Both the position numbers and the translations under genes were made by a program. Below are positions 1 through 11,600 of a stretch of DNA of 64,000 bases, in pieces. The stretch is from positions 124,001 through 188,000 of the forward strand of contig CAWUHX010000040.1 in the NCBI GenBank assembly GCA_963922205.1, read 5' to 3'. Numbering within the stretch: the stretch's first letter is position 1; each line of letters begins with the position of its first letter. The DNA comes from Romanomermis culicivorax. Its lineage: Eukaryota; Nematoda; Enoplea; Mermithida; Mermithidae. The notes under the pieces were generated by a model that worked only from the letters and a program-made list of their open reading frames with translations, was not told the origin of the DNA and searched no databases.

Positions 1-1422
1 ATCGTCAACCTCGTGATGAAGGGGTGTATGGCATCCGATCGCAGATGGCCAACTTGTATATCAGGGAAACCGGGAAGTTGAGCAGCTCAAAATCTGGTCG
101 GTGAGGTTGCTCTTCATGGCGGAGGTGACGACTGCTTGAAGGCCTTTGGGATCGTCAAACATGGATCGTGGTCTGAGAGCCGGATCTTCGTCGTCGGAAA
201 CGTCCGGTGATTTGTTCCACTCGTCTTTTTGTTTCTTTTTCTTTTTCTTTGGCGCCTTCGGAACGGGAAGAAGTTTCGGTTGGGTGGTGCGCGTCAACAC
301 TTTGACATCTCGAAAGCCGTTGGTTACCATTCCTAAACAAAAAGACCGACCCTGGTCGGACGCTGTGCAATCATACATGAAAAATTTATGAGCTGAGAGA
401 ACTTCATCTCGCATAATCACAGGTAAGGCGACTTGCGATGTCGTTGGATATATTCGGTTGGCGTAGTCGGGGGGTAAAACATCCAACAACGCGACGTTGT
501 GAAAAGCGGCGATAACGGATTCGGCGAGGTGGTCGATTTCGGCAGCATCCAGTGAGTCGTTGGGAAACAATGCAGGGGCGTTGTAAACCTCGGGGATGAA
601 GCCATAGCGACCAAAGGCCAAGAACAACAACAAAGGATAGTAGGCGTCGAGGGCCGCATAGGCGAGGACGTCGGATTGCAAAAACGACGTCATCATGTTG
701 TTGAAGAAACACAGGGCTGCCCCAGAAGTGTAGTGTGAGTTTTGAAACATCCAGCGCCCACATGGCAGAAACAGTTGCTTTTAACGTACGTTTTTGGGGG
801 AAGAAGCCAATTCGTGGCGCCAGCTCGTATAGCAGCTGGGATATGTCGATGTTTCGGATAACGCGGTACGCGTCGAAATGAATGGCTTTTACGATGGGAT
901 CTTTGTTCTTCTTTTGCCGATCAGTCCCAAATTGGGTACCCAGAAGAGCATATATTCCCGCCCAGTCGTCGGCTCCATCAAAGGAAACTACGATGGTGTG
1001 TTCATTGTTGACTAGGGAGAACAGTGCGGTCCAATCTTCCGGGGTAGCGGTGAACGTTTCAAAGACAAACATCGTGCCGTTCGGGAATGCGAGTTGAATG
1101 TACCGAGGGTAGCTAGACGCCGTGGAGTCGGCTGGCATGGGCAAGGTAAACTGGAAGTGTTTCATATCGGCCGCCATGATCGATTCGGTGTTGAAACCGA
1201 CCAGCGTATAGCCACGGAAGTTTGGTGTGGGTTGGGCGGCCAAGGCCTGCCCCAAACTTCCAGGTGAGAGGAATATCGGTGGCGGCAACACATTCGCAGG
1301 TCGTGCGTACATGGATATGTACCACGACCACGTGGGTCAGGGGTTTGACGTTGTTCTCTAAACAAGAGCGAGCACGATATTTAACATGTGACGCATGGGG
1401 CACCAAATCGAAAGAGCGAAAT
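1..1422 (-). pseudogene. Copy B ORF3: DEDDy-type exonuclease domain, broken and partial
   Basis: This is homologous to the 1580-residue ORF3 of copy A. The position matching copy A's ATG reads ATT (complement of 1420-1422). The frame shifts between the segment ending near 1312 and the upstream leader, again near 720-740, and again near 100 by an apparent one-base deletion. Exonuclease motif I reads FNTES where copy A has FDTES, so the first metal-binding aspartate is lost. The motif III block YAALDAY is intact in the 61-750 segment. Rapid change at the active site with the rest still aligning fits a dead copy under no selection. Confidence 0.85.
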
Positions 1423-1702
1423 GGAGATTAAAGGATGATTTTAAGGTGAAACCAGGAGGGAGGCGCGGTGTTGCTTTCGGTTCGTTAGGAGGACACATGC
1501 TCTGAGAAGACGGTGGCTTGGGCGGTGATGTCACCTTGATGGGCGCATTTTGACAACTGGATCGGGCTACGATAGCGAGATGACGAGAGTTGTCATATGC
1601 GGAAATCAAAGCAGCAGCCGGTTGTGGACTGAAGAGGCCACAACTTGACGATGACGGGGATCGCGGCCGCTGACCATGGATCTCTGGTGCAAAACTACAG
1701 AG

Positions 1703-1912
1703 TTACCCATGGGGTCCCAAGCAAAAGAGCATGCAAGAATAAGCAGCAAAAGCATAAAACGTGAGAAAAATACCGTCGCAGGCGAAGCTTAGGTCGTTTT
1801 GGTGGGGCTGCTGCTCGGCCCAATGTACGTATCGTTCATTGACGTTAATTGATTCACGATACGGCGGAGGCTCGTCGGCCGTGGAGGTTGATCCAATCGA
1901 CGGCGTCGTCAT
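1703..1912 (-). CDS. Copy B ORF2: small PPPY protein with hydrophobic C-terminus
   Basis: This ORF of 69 residues starts at the ATG complementary to 1912-1910. It aligns with copy A's 66-residue ORF2, sharing the PPPYRES motif, the NVNERYV and FACDGIF blocks and the hydrophobic FYAFAAY tail. An insertion relative to copy A inside the tail keeps the frame, which argues for past coding constraint. The two copies differ at the last few residues through a two-base length difference. Although the neighbouring genes of copy B are broken, this small frame is still open. Function is unknown. Confidence 0.55.
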   Translation of the reverse strand: MTTPSIGSTSTADEPPPYRESINVNERYVHWAEQQPHQNDLSFACDGIFLTFYAFAAYSCMLFCLGPHG

Positions 1913-2423
1913 TTTGAAAAAATAAAATTTTGGGAGCGGCTGGAAAATGCGACTATTGCTGATGGAAGCGAAAGATGGAAATGAAATAGTAAAAGAATAA
2001 GCCGCTGAAAGTTGAAGAAAGTGTAAAGTAAGAAAATGCAAACACTACCATTGCGAAAAGCAATGCAAACACCACTATGTTAATGGGGACTACAATCAAC
2101 CTTTCCCAATTAGTCTTATGAGAGTGATAGCGGCCAGGGTCCGGCGGAAATAAACCGAATGGCCTCGCGCCAAACAGAACCTAACATTAAAGAAGAAACC
2201 CCCTCCTATCGCAAAAATGTGGGGACCGGGGCAAAGTGTAAGGTGATGGTGTAAAGTCGGCCGAGTCTGTTTGTAAAAGACGGGTCGAAGGGAAGTGTTT
2301 CAAAACCGCTGTGCATCCTTGCTCGTCAAAGAGGTCGCCATGATCTAAATTAAACAAACGTGAGGATTATTTACAACGCGGCGTGATGAGCGCCGTATTA
2401 CAAAAGAAAAATTTCAAAGCAAA

Positions 2424-5400
2424 CTATTGCCGGCGAGAAGTGTGGGGCATACTTGGTCCACCTTCTTCATTTTCGAACGCGTCCTTTGCGGGTTGCAGAA
2501 CGAATGGTTTTAGAGGCGTTATGGAGACGGTTTGTGGGTGGCCGGGCACATCGAGTGAATCGATGGTGACAACGTTTTCGGCTGCGCGGGAGGCGTCTGT
2601 GATGAGAAAAGGGCCGATGAAGTCGGGTTGAATTTTGTTGGCCTTGCGCGTATTGGTTAAAAGAACTAGGTCGTTGATGACGAAGTCGCGTTTTCGGGCT
2701 TTGCAATCAAAGTATTCTTTGCTGACGGCGGCTGCTGCATCGAGGTTAGCTTTAATTTTTTCATGCATTTTGAGTTGCGCTTGCGTAAGAATATGCTGAT
2801 AGGTGTCGTAATTCAATGGCAATGTGAGTCGGCAGGCGCAATGGTAGTCGAAGGTAATGCGCGGTTCATATCCTCGTAATAAACTGAATGGTGAATGGCG
2901 AGTAGCTGTCTGCCGCGTGGCATTGTAGGCGAATACGGCATAAGGCAAGTAGCGCTCCCAGTTATCGGGATCGTCAGCGGTATACCTTTTTAGTTGGGCG
3001 ATCAATGTTTGATTGAAACGTTCGACCATTCCGTTGCACTGGGGGTGGTATGCCATCGTTTTGACCTTGCGAATTTTGAGAAGCTCGCAGATATCTTGCA
3101 TAAGCTTTGATGTAAAGCATCCACCTTGGTCGGAGAGGAGGACGAGTGGGCTACCGTGCGTGAGGATGACATTGTTGATGAAACATTCCACTATTGTTGA
3201 AGCCTTTTGATCCGGTATCGGGTGCGGGGACACGAATTTCGTGAAGTAATCCTGAAAAACAATAACGTAGGGACGTTTCTCACCTATGGGCGAAATGTTG
3301 ACCATGTCGGTTGCCATGATCTCAAATGGGTGTTTGGGTTGAATCGGCAGCAGAGGCGGAGGCGGTGACATGCCCGGCGTTGTTAGTTGGCAAATTTTGC
3401 AAGTTTTAATCCAATCACGAACGTTTTCTTCCATGTGGGGCCACCAAAAGTGGGCTTTAATTGCTGCTAGCGTGTGGTTTGATCCTTGATGATTCAAAAT
3501 TTTCGCGCCCTGGAATTGATGAAGGGTTTGGTCGACCATGGAGGCGGGTACGACTAATTGTTTGACATCTTTGGGTTGACGATACAAAATTTGGTCTTCG
3601 AGGAAGAAAATCGGTGGCTGTTTGGCGGCATTGTCTGTTCTGAGGGTGGCGATGATTTTTGTTATGACTGGATCCGCAGCTTGAGCTTTTAAAACTTCCT
3701 CGTGAGCGGCGATCGTAATGGCCTCAGCCAGTGGCGGTTCGTGGTCGACAATTATTGGCATTGAATTGGAGAGTGTGGGTTGACTGATGGTCTTTTTGGT
3801 CATTGCACGGGTGACGGTGTTGATTTCGGGGTCGACTTCTGTGGGCGGTGAGGCCCCTGCTGGGCGTAGTTCTGGTACCGTTAAGTCGGTGTCGGCAGTT
3901 GCACCAGCAGGGTGGAAATTTTTGCCGAAAATCGTTGCGGTCAAATTTTCGGCGGTCTGGATTGGGGATTTGTCGCGGTCGTCTTTCCTGGACAAGAAAT
4001 CGGCGCAAGCGTTGTCTTTCCCTTTAACCTATTCAACTTTATAATCGTAGTCCTGGAGGCTAATCGCAAAACATTGGAGGCGGGAGTTTTGATGTTTTTC
4101 GTCTTTGAGCCATTCGAGGGGCTTGTGATCGGTGCGGACAATAACTTTTTGGCCGTACACATAGTGGCGGTACATCCGGAAGCCGTAGACAATGGCGAGG
4201 CATTCGCGCTCAGTTGTACTGTAGCAGGTTTCGGCATCGGTGAGTACGCGACTATTGTAGGCGATGACCCATTGATCATTTCCGTTTTCTTGGTACAAAA
4301 TTGCTCCGATGGCGGTCGTACTGGCGTCGGTTGGGATGACAAATTGGGCTTTACCATCATAGACCGGGTAGCAAAGGAAAGGTGATGACGTGAGGGCTGC
4401 TTTGATGCCTTCAAATGCCATGTGGTGTTCGTCGGTGGAGATATACTGGGCATCTTTGCGTAGAAGCCCATACAAAGGACTGGACAATGTTGCCAAATTC
4501 AGAATGAATCATTTGCACCATTGGACTAAACCTAAAAAACTTTGCATACCTTTTTCGGTTTTCGGAAATTCGTATCCGGTGATCGCTTCGACTTTTTCTG
4601 GATCCGCTGCAATTCCGGGGGGCTAAGGAGGTGTCCCAAAAACTTGACTTGCGGCGGCAGGAATTCGCACTTGTCTGGCCGAAGCGTGAGGTTGGCTGTG
4701 CGGAGGGCGTCGAAAATGATTTGTAAATGCTCCAAATGTTCTTCAAAGGAATTCGAGAAAATGATGATATCGTCGATATAAACGAGGCAAATCTTCCAAA
4801 TGTATGGGCGGAGGATTCTTTCCATTAGACGTTGAAATTCGGGGGGCGCGTTTTTCAAGCCGAACGGCAAAACTTTGAATGGAAACAAACCTTCTTGGCA
4901 GACGAAGGTTGTTTTATCCCAAGAGTCGGCATCGAGAGGTACTTGCCAGTACCCTGCTTCGAGATTGAGTGTGGTGAAGAATATCGCGTGTCCCATTGCG
5001 TCCAAATAATCGTCAATGCGCGGGATCGGAAATTTGTTGCTAGGTGTAACGTCGTTTATTCCGCGGTAGTCAACAACGGGTCTCCAAGAGCAGTCTTTCT
5101 TCTTTACGAGGAAGCGGGGTGCGGCCCAGGGATGGTTCAATAAAATCGTTGTCGAGCATTTCTTGAATATGGCGGCGTACAATCGGTCTTTGCTCCATTG
5201 CGGCGCGGTAATAATGGCGGGAAACGAGTTTTGCGATGCGGGTGTCGATACTGATGGTCAACTCGCTAGTGATAGTTAGTTTGTCGCCGGGGAGGCTGAA
5301 GACATCGCGGTGTTGTTGAAGCATCTGGAGGGCTTTTGCTCTTTGGGCGGCAGAAACGTAAGTTTTTTCGGTCATTTTGTTTAGGGCGTACTACAGCTTT

Positions 5401-8400
5401 TGTTGTGCGGTGTGGCCAGGGAACGATTTATCGAGTGCCGCCGGCTCGTGATCAGTTAAGTGGCGGTCGGCGGCGGCGGTTACTATCTGGCAATAAGCGT
5501 ATGTTTCAGAATACTCTAGCATGTGCTTTGCCATTGCGATGAGCTGATTTGGTCGGAGTTTGATGCTGTTTGGCGTGTTATTAATGAAAAGAAGCGGGCA
5601 ATGACCATTGGTGATGTTGACAACTGGGGTTTTGACTGGAAGTTCTGCGGCTATGTTGTCAGTGGCGAGGGGTTGTACAATCACCTCGGGAACAGTCGCC
5701 GATGTTGTGGGAAAAATGGTACTTTTGACCCATTAATGGCAGTGTGGCGAAATCGAAAGGGAAGCTTGGGCCACGAGAAAAATCGGTTCGGCGAGCTTGG
5801 TAACCTCCAACGGCCGAGGGGGCGGTTGGTGTGGATTAGGTTGAGCCTGCCGTATCGGTTGTTCAGCTTCGATTTCTTCGGGTTGGCTGAAAATATCGGA
5901 TTTATCGTCATAAAAACTTACTCGCTCGTCCTCTGGGATTTCTTCTAAGACATTGTCGTTGGCCGCGTTTAGGAACAATTCCATTCGAGGGCAGACCGAG
6001 GCGATTACCTTGAGCGGCAGTTTTACGTCTTGGATTTCTATGTAATTGTCTTTAAAATTCAAAATGGCATGGATATCTGGGTGCGCGAGGAAATCGGTCC
6101 CGATGATACATTGGTCGTTTCCATCGTCATCGAGGATTACGCATTTGATCATGTGTTCTCCGAACGCAGATTCCATCGTAACGACTATTGGGCCATGAGC
6201 ATTGACAACGGCGCCATCGGCTACTTTGATTTTTCCGCAAATCGGGAGTTGGAGCGATTGTTTGTCGAAAGCGGGTTTGACTAATCCTGAGGACAAGACG
6301 GAGCATTGGGCACCTGTGTTGATGAGCGCCTGTGCTTTAACGGCTCCAATTTTGATTGGAATTTGAAAGGCTCTCGTGGAAGCGTACTTGCGGACAAAGG
6401 ATTTGGAAGATGGAATAAGGTTATCAATTTGACAAACGGATGAGCAGATGTGGCATAGGTCCTGAAAAGCGCGGCCCGTTGCGTTCCAACAGACTATGCT
6501 GGGGCTAACAATCGGGGCGGCGGAAGTGATTCCTTTGGATGGGATGACCATATTGGCCAAGGACGTCCATTGGTTGTTAGCACGTCTTTCAAGCGGGGGT
6601 GTTGACGCGGCATTGGGTGCCGGAAGTGCGGGTAGGGCTAGTTGTAACTCTGAAGATTGAGAACTAGCGCGCGATGAGTCTGTCGGCATTGTGACGTATG
6701 GAGCCAGTACAGCATTGTAGTGAATATGTTGTTCCCATGGTGCCAGGAATTGATGGTTTGGGTAAACGGCGCAGGTATTCTGAACAAAATCATGTGGGTG
6801 CTGTATAGAATTACCTTCATAAAAATGGTTTCGCGCGCCGCGGGCGTAGTTTGTGCCTTGTTGGGGCGGTCCTCCGCGGCGGGGTCTCCAATCGCGCTGT
6901 CCATGGATTTTGTTCGAATTGGTTCCGAAATCAGCTTGCCGTGGATGGGCGGTGTAGTTTGGGCGGTTTGATTCAAGTCGGGTTACCTGTTGAGTGTTTT
7001 GCTGCTTGAGCCAGACCCAATCTTCGGTGTTGTAGGTGCGGGATTTGTGAGCGTCGCACCAAAGACCTGTAGGTTGTGTTGTGCATGCGCGATCGCGGCT
7101 GGTGGATCGGTCGAAGCGATTGGCGTACGGCTCTCTGTTTTGAGATTGATGATGCGGGCTGTGTTGCCTATTGGTTGGTAATGTTTCCTCTGGGCGTTGT
7201 CGTGATTTTCTTTCTTCGTAGTCGCGATCCTATCTCTGAATCAATTGTTCCAAGAGAATCTCCGTTCGCGGCGGATGCGGCGGCGGTGGTTCAATCGCTT
7301 GTGGTTGGAAAGAGACGAATTTAGTGGGTGGTGGTGTCGAATTTTGGAGCCTGCGATCCGTAGATGGAGAGCGCTCGCGGTAGTGGTGTTGGGGGTGGTG
7401 TTGGGGGCGATCCATGCTGCGGCGGCGTTCGAAACGGCGATCAAATGGTTGTGGAGACTTCAGTGGTGGTGCGTCCTGATCGGCTTGGTTTATGAGGATG
7501 GGTCTTTCCGCGGTTCCAATTTCGGCTTTGGTTGCATTGAGGACACTACGGGCTTTAGCTACGGCGTCGGCCAATTGTTGGACGTTTGTAAAGCTTTTGG
7601 CTTGTTCGCCAATTGTTAGTTGATAGAAAACAGGTATTTTTGTCAAAAAAGTGTCAATTACTTGTTTGTGCCGAAAGGTTTGATCTTCATGCTGATACAA
7701 TAGTTGTACATAAGTCATTACCTTACTTAAAAACGCGGCGGGTTCTTCTCCAGCTTCTGGGGTGATTGATGCGAGCTCGCGTTTGAGAGTCATCGGGTTG
7801 CAATCTGGAGCCAATTGGAACATGAGTAAATGTTTGGCATCTTCTTACCGAGTCATATCTTGGATCATATCACTCGGCGTATCGCGGCTGAGTCGGCGTA
7901 GTGCACTCATCTTTACATGGTTGGAGGCGTCGTAGCCGAAATCCTTTTCCAGGCGGATGAAGAAGTGTAGCAGAGGTTTATTTGTCACGGCGCCGTCAAT
8001 AATCAGCGGGTGCATGTTGTCGACAATTGTTTTGATGCGGCTATCTTCCTCATGATGAGACATGCGCGGCATGTTGTACGGAGGTTGCGGGTGGTCATAA
8101 TAATCTTCTGGTGGGTAGTCTGAGAAACCGAAGTGGTTTGCCCCGGGCGGTTGGCCTCTTATAAGCGCGGAATGGTGTAAATCTTCGTTGGCGCGTGTAG
8201 TGCAGGCGAATTTGTTATTGTACAGGGTATCCGTCGATGGCGCTTTAGGTTTGACTTGATTGGGTAGCCTGCCAAAGACTGGAGCCGGTTCAGTTTCGCG
8301 GAGGGTTTCGTTTGGGATATAAATATCTCTTGTTTCCTCGCAGTGAAATGGTGAGGACACCGGCGGCAGTCTTGGTGTGGGCGGATTGCGCGCATTAGTT

Positions 8401-9155
8401 GCGGCAGCGGTTGTGGAAATCAACTGTTGCATTTGCTCGGCGAGTGCGGCGAAACGCGCGTTTGTAGCTTTGGTTTGTTCCTGGATTTCGCGTTGGACGC
8501 GTAATTGCTGGGCTTGGAATTGGTCCGAAAGGGCACCGATAATTTGGTCGATCGTTTGTACAGTAGGAACATTGTTGGTTATGCGCGCAGCGGCGGTGTT
8601 GAGTTGGTCCAGCGCGTCGCGTGCTTCTATTCGAAAATTTTGAACTTCATTGGCATTTGCGATGGCTAGGCTGCTGCAGTGATTGTTTACTGAAACACAG
8701 GTGGCAGCTGGGGCTTGCGGTGGTTCGATATTGACAAAGGATTCGGAAGAGTCAGTTCTGGCAATGGTTTGGTCATTGTTATTTCGGGCCGCGGCACTTG
8801 GCGGCGGCATTTGCGGTGCGGGCGGCGCATTAGGGCAATTTACTGCGGCGGTAAGGGGGTTTTGATTTAGCGACCACGGGAGTTGAGAATTGATCATCGC
8901 CCCGGTTGTGGGAATGAGCGGTACTTGCGGTTGTGCCATCCCGTCCAGCGCAGGAGTACTGAAAGAAGACAAGGGCAGATTATGGGGCGGGAGGCTTACT
9001 GTGGGTACCGCTGTCGATTGCGCAATATTTGACAGTCGCAGTAATAACATTTGATCAAAACCTAGGGGGCGGCGTGCGGCTGTGGCGGCGTTCGGGGAAC
9101 TGGATCCCGAGGGAAAGTGGGTGAAGTCCGGTGGTGTGTGGCTTACTTTTGGCAT
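2424..9155 (-). pseudogene. Copy B gag-pol polyprotein, multiply disrupted
   Basis: It starts at the ATG complementary to 9155-9153 and aligns with copy A's gag-pol to 2424. Visible breaks include in-frame stops at 7845-7847 and 7230-7232, near 5733 and near 5391, and at 4029-4031. A small deletion near 5130 shifts the frame at the start of reverse transcriptase, and a one-base deletion near 4620 shifts it after the polymerase palm. The last cysteine of the gag zinc knuckle is tryptophan and the protease DTG reads NTG. YIDD of reverse transcriptase, the RNase H TDAS block and the integrase segment (3995 down to 2424) remain readable. Confidence 0.92.
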
Positions 9156-9293
9156 CTTTTTTTCGCAGGGTATAATAACCTCTTGTGTACCCTTTGGGGC
9201 AGCTGCGGCGGGGTCGAATTTTGGACTCTTTGAGCACTTTGGGATGCAACGCATCGGCGGAGAGAGGCAGCGTACAATCCAAGTGGTCACCAG

Positions 9294-9866
9294 TGTTGTA
9301 CGTCGTCTTTTGGGGCGGTGATGATGTGGCGTGAGCAGGATTGGGATTCCGAGGTTGCGTCCTTAATGTACGTGCTTCCCACACCCACATTTACCCGATA
9401 ATCTAATTACTGGTACTTAAACCCCAACACTAATTGTCCCAACAATTAAAGAAAGATCTACTTTCTTTAATTGTCTCCCTTATTGCGCAAGATCGAAAGG
9501 CAAGAATTTTCTACCTTTTTAATATTACGCAATAACACACAAAAACTTACATGAACAAAGCGGAGACGGGCAAGAAGAATAAAAACACAAAATCTACTCC
9601 CACGCACGGGCGAGAGAAAACGAAAAGGCGTGGTGGGAGGCGGGGAGTAATGACTAGTGGTGGCCAACGGGGCGCACAACTAGTAAGAAACACATAAAAA
9701 TTATTATACTAATAATAACAACCGAGAGAGACCAGCGCACGCGTACCGATGTGCGCTACAGTAAGATGGCTGCTGGTGGTCCGCGTTGCTCTCTCCACTT
9801 GCCACCTGCGGGCCTCTAACGCACTTTGACAAAATGATAAAAATCGGCGGAAAACACACTACAACA
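9294..9866 (-). repeat. 5' LTR of copy B
   Basis: On the minus strand it begins TGTTGTAGTGTG and ends ACAACA, 573 nt long, and aligns along its length with the 593-nt LTR of copy A, with many substitutions and short indels. One base past its end comes TGGTGACC, the same primer-binding-like sequence as in copy A. The divergence from copy A's LTRs shows that B is not a recent product of A. Confidence 0.85.
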
Positions 9867-9948
9867 AATATCCAAGTACTAAATAGTACAATGAATCAAA
9901 TGAATGAATGTACAAAACAACACACATACAGTGTCACGGAAGACGAGG

Positions 9949-10016
9949 GAATGTTCTAGAACTATGTAGAATATAAAAGAATGTTATAGAATATTATGGA
10001 AGGTTCTAGAACTTTC
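9949..10016. promoter_or_regulatory. Pair of heat-shock-element-like sites flanking a TATAAAAG
   Basis: GAATGTTCTAGAA at 9949-9961 is a perfect three-unit alternating GAA/TTC array. GAAGGTTCTAGAACTTTC at 9999-10016 is a perfect four-unit array. TATAAAAG lies between them at 9972-9979. This matches the pentamer consensus known for heat shock factor. No adjacent coding start is evident, so activity is inference. Confidence 0.5.
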
Positions 10017-10040
10017 CGGTACAGTGCAGTACATGAACTA

Positions 10041-10190
10041 TACCTGCACATCATGTGGTGTGATTATACTGTAAGGTATGCATCACATCGTACTTGCATA
10101 TTATGCCATGTGATCATACTCTAAGGTATGCATCACATCGTACTTGCACATCATATTAATTGATCACACTGTAAAATATGTATCAAATAT
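10041..10190. repeat. 50-nt tandem repeat, about three copies
   Basis: The phrase AAGGTATGCATCACATCGTA recurs with a 50-nt spacing (10073 and 10123). A more diverged third unit follows. Nothing suggests a function. Confidence 0.75.
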
Positions 10191-10379
10191 TAACCACAGA
10201 TATTTGTTTTTTTAGTCGTTTTTCCATCTTTTTTGCTCTTTTACTAGTTTTAAGATTGTTTTTTATAATTCACGCATCATTGAAGATGTAGCGGTTATTG
10301 TAGGTGCAAGTGTTTGAGTTCCAGTGGTGCACAAGCATGTGAATGCAGTAAAAAGAGGCCCAAGCAACAAATTTACATG

Positions 10380-10867
10380 AATTTATTTCGCTAATGTTTT
10401 GTGTGTTTTTGGTCAGTTTTTATGATGAGTTTTTCATCAAGATTGTATGCGTCACCTAATCTTGACATTGCCCTATTGATTTCCCAATGCAAGCTCAACA
10501 GAATAAATTGTATTGTTTTTCTAATTAAGGGAAGGTCCAATAAGATTAGGAACTTGGAGATGAGGGTAGGAACTTCCTCATCAGTAGTCACAGTGTTCTG
10601 ACTAAGACTTAAGGAGCTTCTGGGTGAGGTATCTGTGCATTTGGTGTGAGTTGGGGAGTGTTTTTGTATTGTTAACTTGTGGTGGAACTGTTGCAACTGC
10701 CTTCGTATAAACCCAAAGATCAACCTCATCTTGCCTAATCCATAGAAGCCCAACAATGTCAGCTCTGATCTTTTGCAGCTCATTTCCACTTGAAAAATTC
10801 TGACATTTCACAGGCATCTATACATTCAAAACTTGGTCGAAAAAAGGCCTCCACTGCTCATCAAATA
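10380..10867 (-). CDS. Unassigned minus-strand ORF region, possibly a 3' exon split by element A
   Basis: Two overlapping minus frames (10391-10789 and 10602-10817) are open for about 130 and 70 codons at ordinary host composition, and an AATAAA lies just past the stop at about 10381-10387. The segment ends at copy A's insertion point, and the sequence after copy A (25084 onward) would have continued it upstream. I recognise no domain and could not settle one frame through the whole stretch. It could be a terminal exon, a decayed gene or chance. Confidence 0.25.
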
Positions 10868-10871
10868 CAAT

Positions 10872-11464
10872 TGTTGTAGTGTGTTTTCCGCCGATTTTTC
10901 ATTATTTGTCAAAACGCGTCACAGGCCCGCAGGTGGCAAGTGGAGAGAGCAACGCGGACCACCAGTGGCCATCTTACTGTAGCGCACGTCGGTACGCGTG
11001 CGCTGGTCTCTCTCTATTGATTATTCGTTACGTATACTTCACGTGTATTTTTTATTTTTCTTTACTAGTTGTGTGCCCCGCCGGCCACCACTAGTACGTA
11101 TTAGCCGCCTCCCACCACACTTTCTCGTCCTTGCTCGCCCGTGTGTGGGAGTGGAATTTTATTGTCATTTTCATTTTTCGTCTCGCCCGTAACGATTTGG
11201 TCACGTAAGTTCTTCATACGTTTTTGTATAGTAATAAATAGGTAGGAGAGTCCCCTTATTTTAGTAAGTGAGAAAAGAAGGGAGACAATTAAGGAAACTA
11301 GGTTTTCTTTAATTGTTGGGGATAATTATTGTCGGGGTTTAAGTACTAGTAATTAAGTAATCGGGTAGACGTGGGCGTGGGACGCACGTACATTAAGGCC
11401 GCAACCTTGGAATCCCAATCCTGCATCACACCGCATCACCCCGACCGCAAGGCAAGATATAACA
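10872..11464 (+). repeat. 5' LTR of copy A
   Basis: It begins TGTTGTAGTGTG and ends GATATAACA. It contains a consensus splice donor GTAAGT at 11205-11210 and an AATAAA-type signal near 11230. Its sequence matches the 3' LTR wherever compared, including two identical short chance ORFs. Confidence 0.96.
11205..11210 (+). promoter_or_regulatory. Candidate splice donor in the LTR leader
   Basis: GTAAGT in the context TCACGTAAGTTC is a consensus donor upstream of gag. With the acceptor at 18741-18742 it could make a subgenomic mRNA for ORF2 and ORF3. This is inference from motifs only. Confidence 0.35.
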
Positions 11465-11465
11465 C

Positions 11466-11483
11466 TGGTGACCGTTTGGATTG
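11466..11483 (+). other. Primer binding site candidate
   Basis: TGGTGACC starts one base after the LTR and begins with the TGG complementary to a tRNA CCA end. The same eight bases sit at the same place in copy B while the following bases differ (CGTTTGG versus ACTTGG). I cannot name the tRNA. Confidence 0.65.
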
Positions 11484-11600
11484 TACGTTGCCGCTCCCCG
11501 CTGTTGCGTCGCATCCGAAGAAATTAAAGAATTCAAAATTCGACCCCGCCGTAACTGCGCCAAAGGGTACAAACGAGGTTATTATACCTTGAGAAAAAAG

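Larger units (their letters stand above)
1..9866 (-). mobile_element. Ty3/gypsy LTR retrotransposon, copy B (decayed, truncated by window edge)
   Basis: The minus strand carries, in order, an LTR (9866 to 9294), a primer-binding-site-like sequence, gag, protease, reverse transcriptase, RNase H, integrase, a small ORF and the start of ORF3, which runs off the left edge. Layout and sequence follow copy A closely. The reading frames are broken by several stops and frameshifts, and the protease aspartate has become asparagine, so this copy cannot be autonomous. The left LTR and target duplication lie outside the window. Copies B and A are head to head, with their 5' LTRs about 1 kb apart. Confidence 0.93.
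9867..10390. other. AT-rich spacer between the two retrotransposons
   Basis: This is host DNA with no convincing gene. It contains the heat-shock-like motifs at 9949-10016, a 50-nt tandem repeat at 10041-10190 and otherwise unstructured AT-rich sequence. The two 5' LTRs face each other across this spacer and the adjoining ORF region. Confidence 0.6.

Noticed and set aside
146-391. Plus-strand frame over the copy B ORF3 region, and similar antisense frames throughout 1-25000
   Set aside because: They lie antisense or out of phase to well-supported retroelement genes and follow their codon pattern.
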